DNA of 15,976 nucleotides from Synergistaceae bacterium (GTDB lineage Bacteria > Synergistota > Synergistia > Synergistales > Aminobacteriaceae), in assembly GCA_031273365.1 (NCBI GenBank), contig JAISSA010000156.1:1-15976 (forward strand), given 5' to 3'. The first letter of the stretch is position 1. Each line of letters starts with the position of its first letter. The position numbers were made by a program, and so were the translations under genes. Of the stretch, positions 13,895-15,976 are shown piece by piece. The notes beneath the pieces are model-generated. The model did no database searches. It was given only the letters and a program-made list of their open reading frames with translations, and had not been told where the DNA came from.

Positions 13895-14925
13895 GCGTCG
13901 ATTTCTCCTATCCGCTCCGCAACGGCGTTCACCTGCTCCATCCCCCGAACGTCCGAGCGCAGGAGCGGCAGCCGGACGATTTTCCTGTCGCCGAAACGCC
14001 TTTCGATGTCCTGCAGGTACTCCTCCTGGGCGATGAGACGCTCCTCAAAAAACTCTCCCGCTTCCGGCGGAATCACCCGATTGACGATCACGCCCCCAAT
14101 GGGGATGCCGTATTTTTCGAGCATCTCCACCGCTCTGGCCGTCTCGAGAATAGGCATTTTTTCGGCGTTCAGCACGAAAAAAAACGTGGAACTTTCGGAG
14201 TCCGTCAGATACTGCCTGCTTTTTTCGAATTTTTTCTGCCTGCGGGTCAGCGAGTCGATCACGGGGTCCTCCATCGCCCGCTTCATCAGGTCCTCTTCAA
14301 ACCTGCCCGCCATTTTGAAAAGATCGAGCGACTTCCTGCGTTTCCGGATCAGGCTCTCGATCCAGGTCCCCAGAATTTCCGGCAGAGAAAGCAGGCGCAG
14401 CGTGTGTCCCGTCGGCGCCGTGTCGAAGACGATGGCCTCCCACGGGTTTCCCAGTTCTTCCATCAGCTCGACAAATTTGTCGAAAATCGCCGCCTCTTCG
14501 GCGCCGGGAGACATGTAGGCGATCTCCATCTGTCGTTTGATCTCGTCCACGATCACCGGGCTGACAATGGAGAGCATCTTATCCTGAATCTCTCCGACGT
14601 AGCGTTTTGCCTCCAGCTCGGCATCGATCTCGATACCCCAGAGGTTTTCGCAGACAGGCAGAATCTTGTCGCTCAGCGCCACCCCCAGGGCGTCGGAAAG
14701 GGAGTGCGCGGGATCGGTGGACACCAGCAGCGTCTTACAGCCCTCGTGCGCCAGCCACGCCGCATATGCGGTCGCGCAGGTCGTCTTGCCGGTCCCTCCC
14801 TTCCCCCCAAAAAACGTAAAGGGTCTGCGCTTCTTTATATTCGTTTTTTCTATATTTATTTTTCCCATATTCATTTTTTCCGCATTTACGTTTCCCGGAT
14901 CAGTATTCGACGCCTGATTTTCCAT
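13891..14925 (-). CDS. ArsA/Get3-family ATPase, probably not arsenite-related
   Basis: A single-domain P-loop ATPase of the ArsA/TRC40 (Get3) family. Counting from a possible TTG start at 14943 (350 residues), it has deviant Walker A GKGGTGKTT (47-55), switch I DPAHSLSDA (77-85), EIDAELEA (105-112), switch II DTAPTGHTLRLL (174-185) and VNRVIPPEA (288-296). I chose the ATG at 14925 (seventh codon), which has AAGGA 10 bases upstream; an ATG at 14934 is also possible. The only cysteines are 56, 69 and 98, so neither ArsA's metalloid-binding cysteines nor Get3's CxxC are present. The N-terminus carries four 15-base repeats. It is co-directional with a small one-helix membrane protein 36 bases upstream and overlaps the YhcH-type gene by 4 bases. 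A membrane-protein targeting or remodelling role is inference. Confidence 0.88.
   Translation of the reverse strand: MENQASNTDPGNVNAEKMNMGKINIEKTNIKKRRPFTFFGGKGGTGKTTCATAYAAWLAHEGCKTLLVSTDPAHSLSDALGVALSDKILPVCENLWGIEIDAELEAKRYVGEIQDKMLSIVSPVIVDEIKRQMEIAYMSPGAEEAAIFDKFVELMEELGNPWEAIVFDTAPTGHTLRLLSLPEILGTWIESLIRKRRKSLDLFKMAGRFEEDLMKRAMEDPVIDSLTRRQKKFEKSRQYLTDSESSTFFFVLNAEKMPILETARAVEMLEKYGIPIGGVIVNRVIPPEAGEFFEERLIAQEEYLQDIERRFGDRKIVRLPLLRSDVRGMEQVNAVAERIGEIDA
14830..14889 (-). repeat. Four 15-base tandem repeats at the ArsA-like N-terminus
   Basis: Sixty bases encode VNAEK, MNMGK, INIEK and TNIKK, four units of the pattern x-N-x-x-K, each 15 bases (type ATA-AAT-ATA-GAA-AAA). The block is strikingly AT-rich compared with the genes around it. 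It lies just before the P-loop domain, so it would add a basic, flexible leader. Confidence 0.85.
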
Positions 14926-14961
14926 CTTCTCCATGTCCTTCAATCATAGCTATAATCATGC

Positions 14962-15291
14962 CTACGTAAAATCGTACTGAGCCGCTTTTTCCGCGGCCAC
15001 CGACTGACGATTCATTATACGCCTCTGCCACGGAATCATATCCTCCGCCAGATAGGGCAAAAGCTCCAAAGTATAATAGGAAATGGGGTTAGGCAGTCCA
15101 AGATAATCCCCGAAGAGCAGCAGCATGACGTTGTCGTTCATGTCCCACGCCTCCTTGCGGATGGCCTCGGTGCGCTTCGACAGAAAGGACGCGATGACGA
15201 ACATCCAAAGCCACTCTCCGACAATCGCCAGCGCCGCTTTCAATTTTTTGAGCATCTCTTTCATCTTTATCGTGTTCAACATCCTGTTCAT
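14962..15291 (-). CDS. Small membrane-associated protein of unknown function
   Basis: I do not recognise a named family. The 109-residue product has a strongly basic N-terminus (MNRMLNTIKMKEMLKKLK), a hydrophobic stretch at about 19-37 (AALAIVGEWLWMFVIASFL) that fits one membrane helix or a membrane-lying amphipathic helix, and a C-terminal part with DNVMLLLFGDYLGLPNPISY and LELLPYLAEDMIPWQRRIM. By the positive-inside rule the N-terminus would be cytoplasmic. ATG at 15291 overlaps the stop of the endonuclease III gene (ATGA), so translation is probably coupled. The ArsA-like ATPase gene follows by 36 bases. It may be a partner or client of that ATPase (inference). The tight overlap and sensible composition argue that it is a real gene. 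Confidence 0.8.
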   Translation of the reverse strand: MNRMLNTIKMKEMLKKLKAALAIVGEWLWMFVIASFLSKRTEAIRKEAWDMNDNVMLLLFGDYLGLPNPISYYTLELLPYLAEDMIPWQRRIMNRQSVAAEKAAQYDFT

Positions 15292-15941
15292 GACGATTTC
15301 GTACCTCCCTTATAAAAAGCGCAGAGCTCCGCGACGACGCATTTTTCGCAAAGAGGTCCCCGCGCCCTGCAGATCGCCCTGCCGTGTTCGATGATGTTGA
15401 TGTGCCCGCCGAGGTAACGGGAGGGCTCCGCCTCCCGCTCCAGAAACGCGCATATTTCTTCGGCGGGCATCGTCTCCGGAACAAGGCCCAGACGCCGACA
15501 GAATCTGGCGATGTGCGTATCCACGGGGAACGCGGGCAGGGCCATGTCGAAAACCAGCACGCAGGCCGCCGTCTTTGCGCCCACTCCCGGCAGGGACAGC
15601 AGATACTTCCGCGCCTCGTCCCGCCCTCTCCCGATCAGGGAGAGGAGCGAACAGCAGCCGAAATCCGAACGCACGATGTTCAGAATCTCCAATATGCGAC
15701 GGGCCTTCGTCGGCGCCAGTCCTGCCGGGCGAATGGCCTCCTCGACGACGCCGGCGCCCGCGGCGATCGCCTCGTCCCAGGAAGGAGCGCGCCGCTTCAG
15801 CCTCTCGAACGCGACGTCCCTGTTTCGATCGTTCGTATGCTGCGACAGCACCGTCAAAATCAGCCCGTCCAGAGGCTCGGGATGCTGCAGGTCCGGCGGC
15901 GTCTCCTCATTGTGCCACTGCGTTTCCAGAAGGTCCAGCAC
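15288..15941 (-). CDS. nth: Endonuclease III-type DNA glycosylase/AP lyase
   Basis: A base-excision repair enzyme that removes oxidised pyrimidines and nicks the resulting abasic site. From GTG at 15941 there are 217 residues. The helix-hairpin-helix LPGVGAKTAACVLVF (117-131) contains catalytic Lys123, FPVDTH (138-143) contains catalytic Asp141, and the iron-sulphur ligands C191-x6-C198-x2-C201-x5-C207 are all present. The usual LSAQTTD segment reads LSQHTND (32-38), a form seen in Nth-like subfamilies, so substrate range may differ from E. coli Nth. The frame stays open upstream of 15941 to the window edge with no strong ribosome binding site, so the true start may lie outside. It overlaps the next gene by 4 bases. 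Confidence 0.93.
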   Translation of the reverse strand: MLDLLETQWHNEETPPDLQHPEPLDGLILTVLSQHTNDRNRDVAFERLKRRAPSWDEAIAAGAGVVEEAIRPAGLAPTKARRILEILNIVRSDFGCCSLLSLIGRGRDEARKYLLSLPGVGAKTAACVLVFDMALPAFPVDTHIARFCRRLGLVPETMPAEEICAFLEREAEPSRYLGGHINIIEHGRAICRARGPLCEKCVVAELCAFYKGGTKSS

Positions 15942-15976
15942 GTCGGCCGTCCGCCCCGTCTTTCCCGCTGCCCGTT

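Noticed and set aside
13891..14943. Arsenic-resistance role for the ArsA-like ATPase
   Set aside because: It is a single-domain protein lacking the metalloid-binding cysteines, and no arsB, arsR, arsC or arsD is nearby.
15013..15018. Minus-strand TATAAT-like hexamer upstream of the ArsA-like gene
   Set aside because: It lies inside the small membrane protein's coding sequence and has no -35-like partner at the right distance.

Overview
All genes in this window are read from the minus strand. There are seventeen complete or near-complete protein genes and the first codons of an eighteenth, packed with 4- to 8-base overlaps or short spacers. No rRNA, tRNA, CRISPR array, transposase or phage gene was seen. 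The sequence is visibly GC-rich, several genes start with GTG or TTG, and the gene order resembles the anaerobic Clostridia/Synergistota type. A rod-shaped diderm of the Synergistota is my best guess (inference from gene order, MinE and MreBCD; not proven).

Right part (about 15976 to 7580, in transcription order): an endonuclease III-type DNA glycosylase, a small one-helix membrane protein of unknown function, an ArsA/Get3-type ATPase, a YhcH/YjgK/YiaL-family protein, tRNA adenosine deaminase TadA, a RecJ-type exonuclease, the bifunctional (p)ppGpp synthetase/hydrolase Rel, D-aminoacyl-tRNA deacylase Dtd and a glyoxalase II-like metallo-hydrolase. RecJ-Rel-Dtd-hydrolase is a recurring neighbourhood in Clostridia-like genomes, here without the apt gene often found between recJ and rel. 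A candidate intrinsic terminator follows the hydrolase gene.

Left part (about 7522 to 1): one cell-shape and division-site cluster, mreB-mreC-mreD-mrdA(PBP2)-minC-minD-minE-rodA. It is followed by the start of a gene resembling the TIGR03960 radical SAM family. MreB/C/D position the elongation machine, RodA polymerises glycan and PBP2 cross-links it. MinC/D/E keep the division ring away from the poles. Having both modules in one run suggests co-expression of elongation and septum placement.

No stretch longer than about 300 bases lacks a gene. The largest gap (12729-12880, 152 bases) is filled with palindromes, including a G-rich double hairpin. Spacers at 3321-3441, 12729-12880 and 13349-13444 share pieces of one dispersed repeat. 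The most unusual points are an Asp/Val-rich tail on MinE, a missing standard start codon for full-length RodA, a 4 x 15-base repeat at the ArsA N-terminus, and an ArsA that lacks the usual metalloid-binding cysteines and sits beside the small membrane protein. I found no clearly new multi-gene system. Most of the window is core housekeeping sequence.
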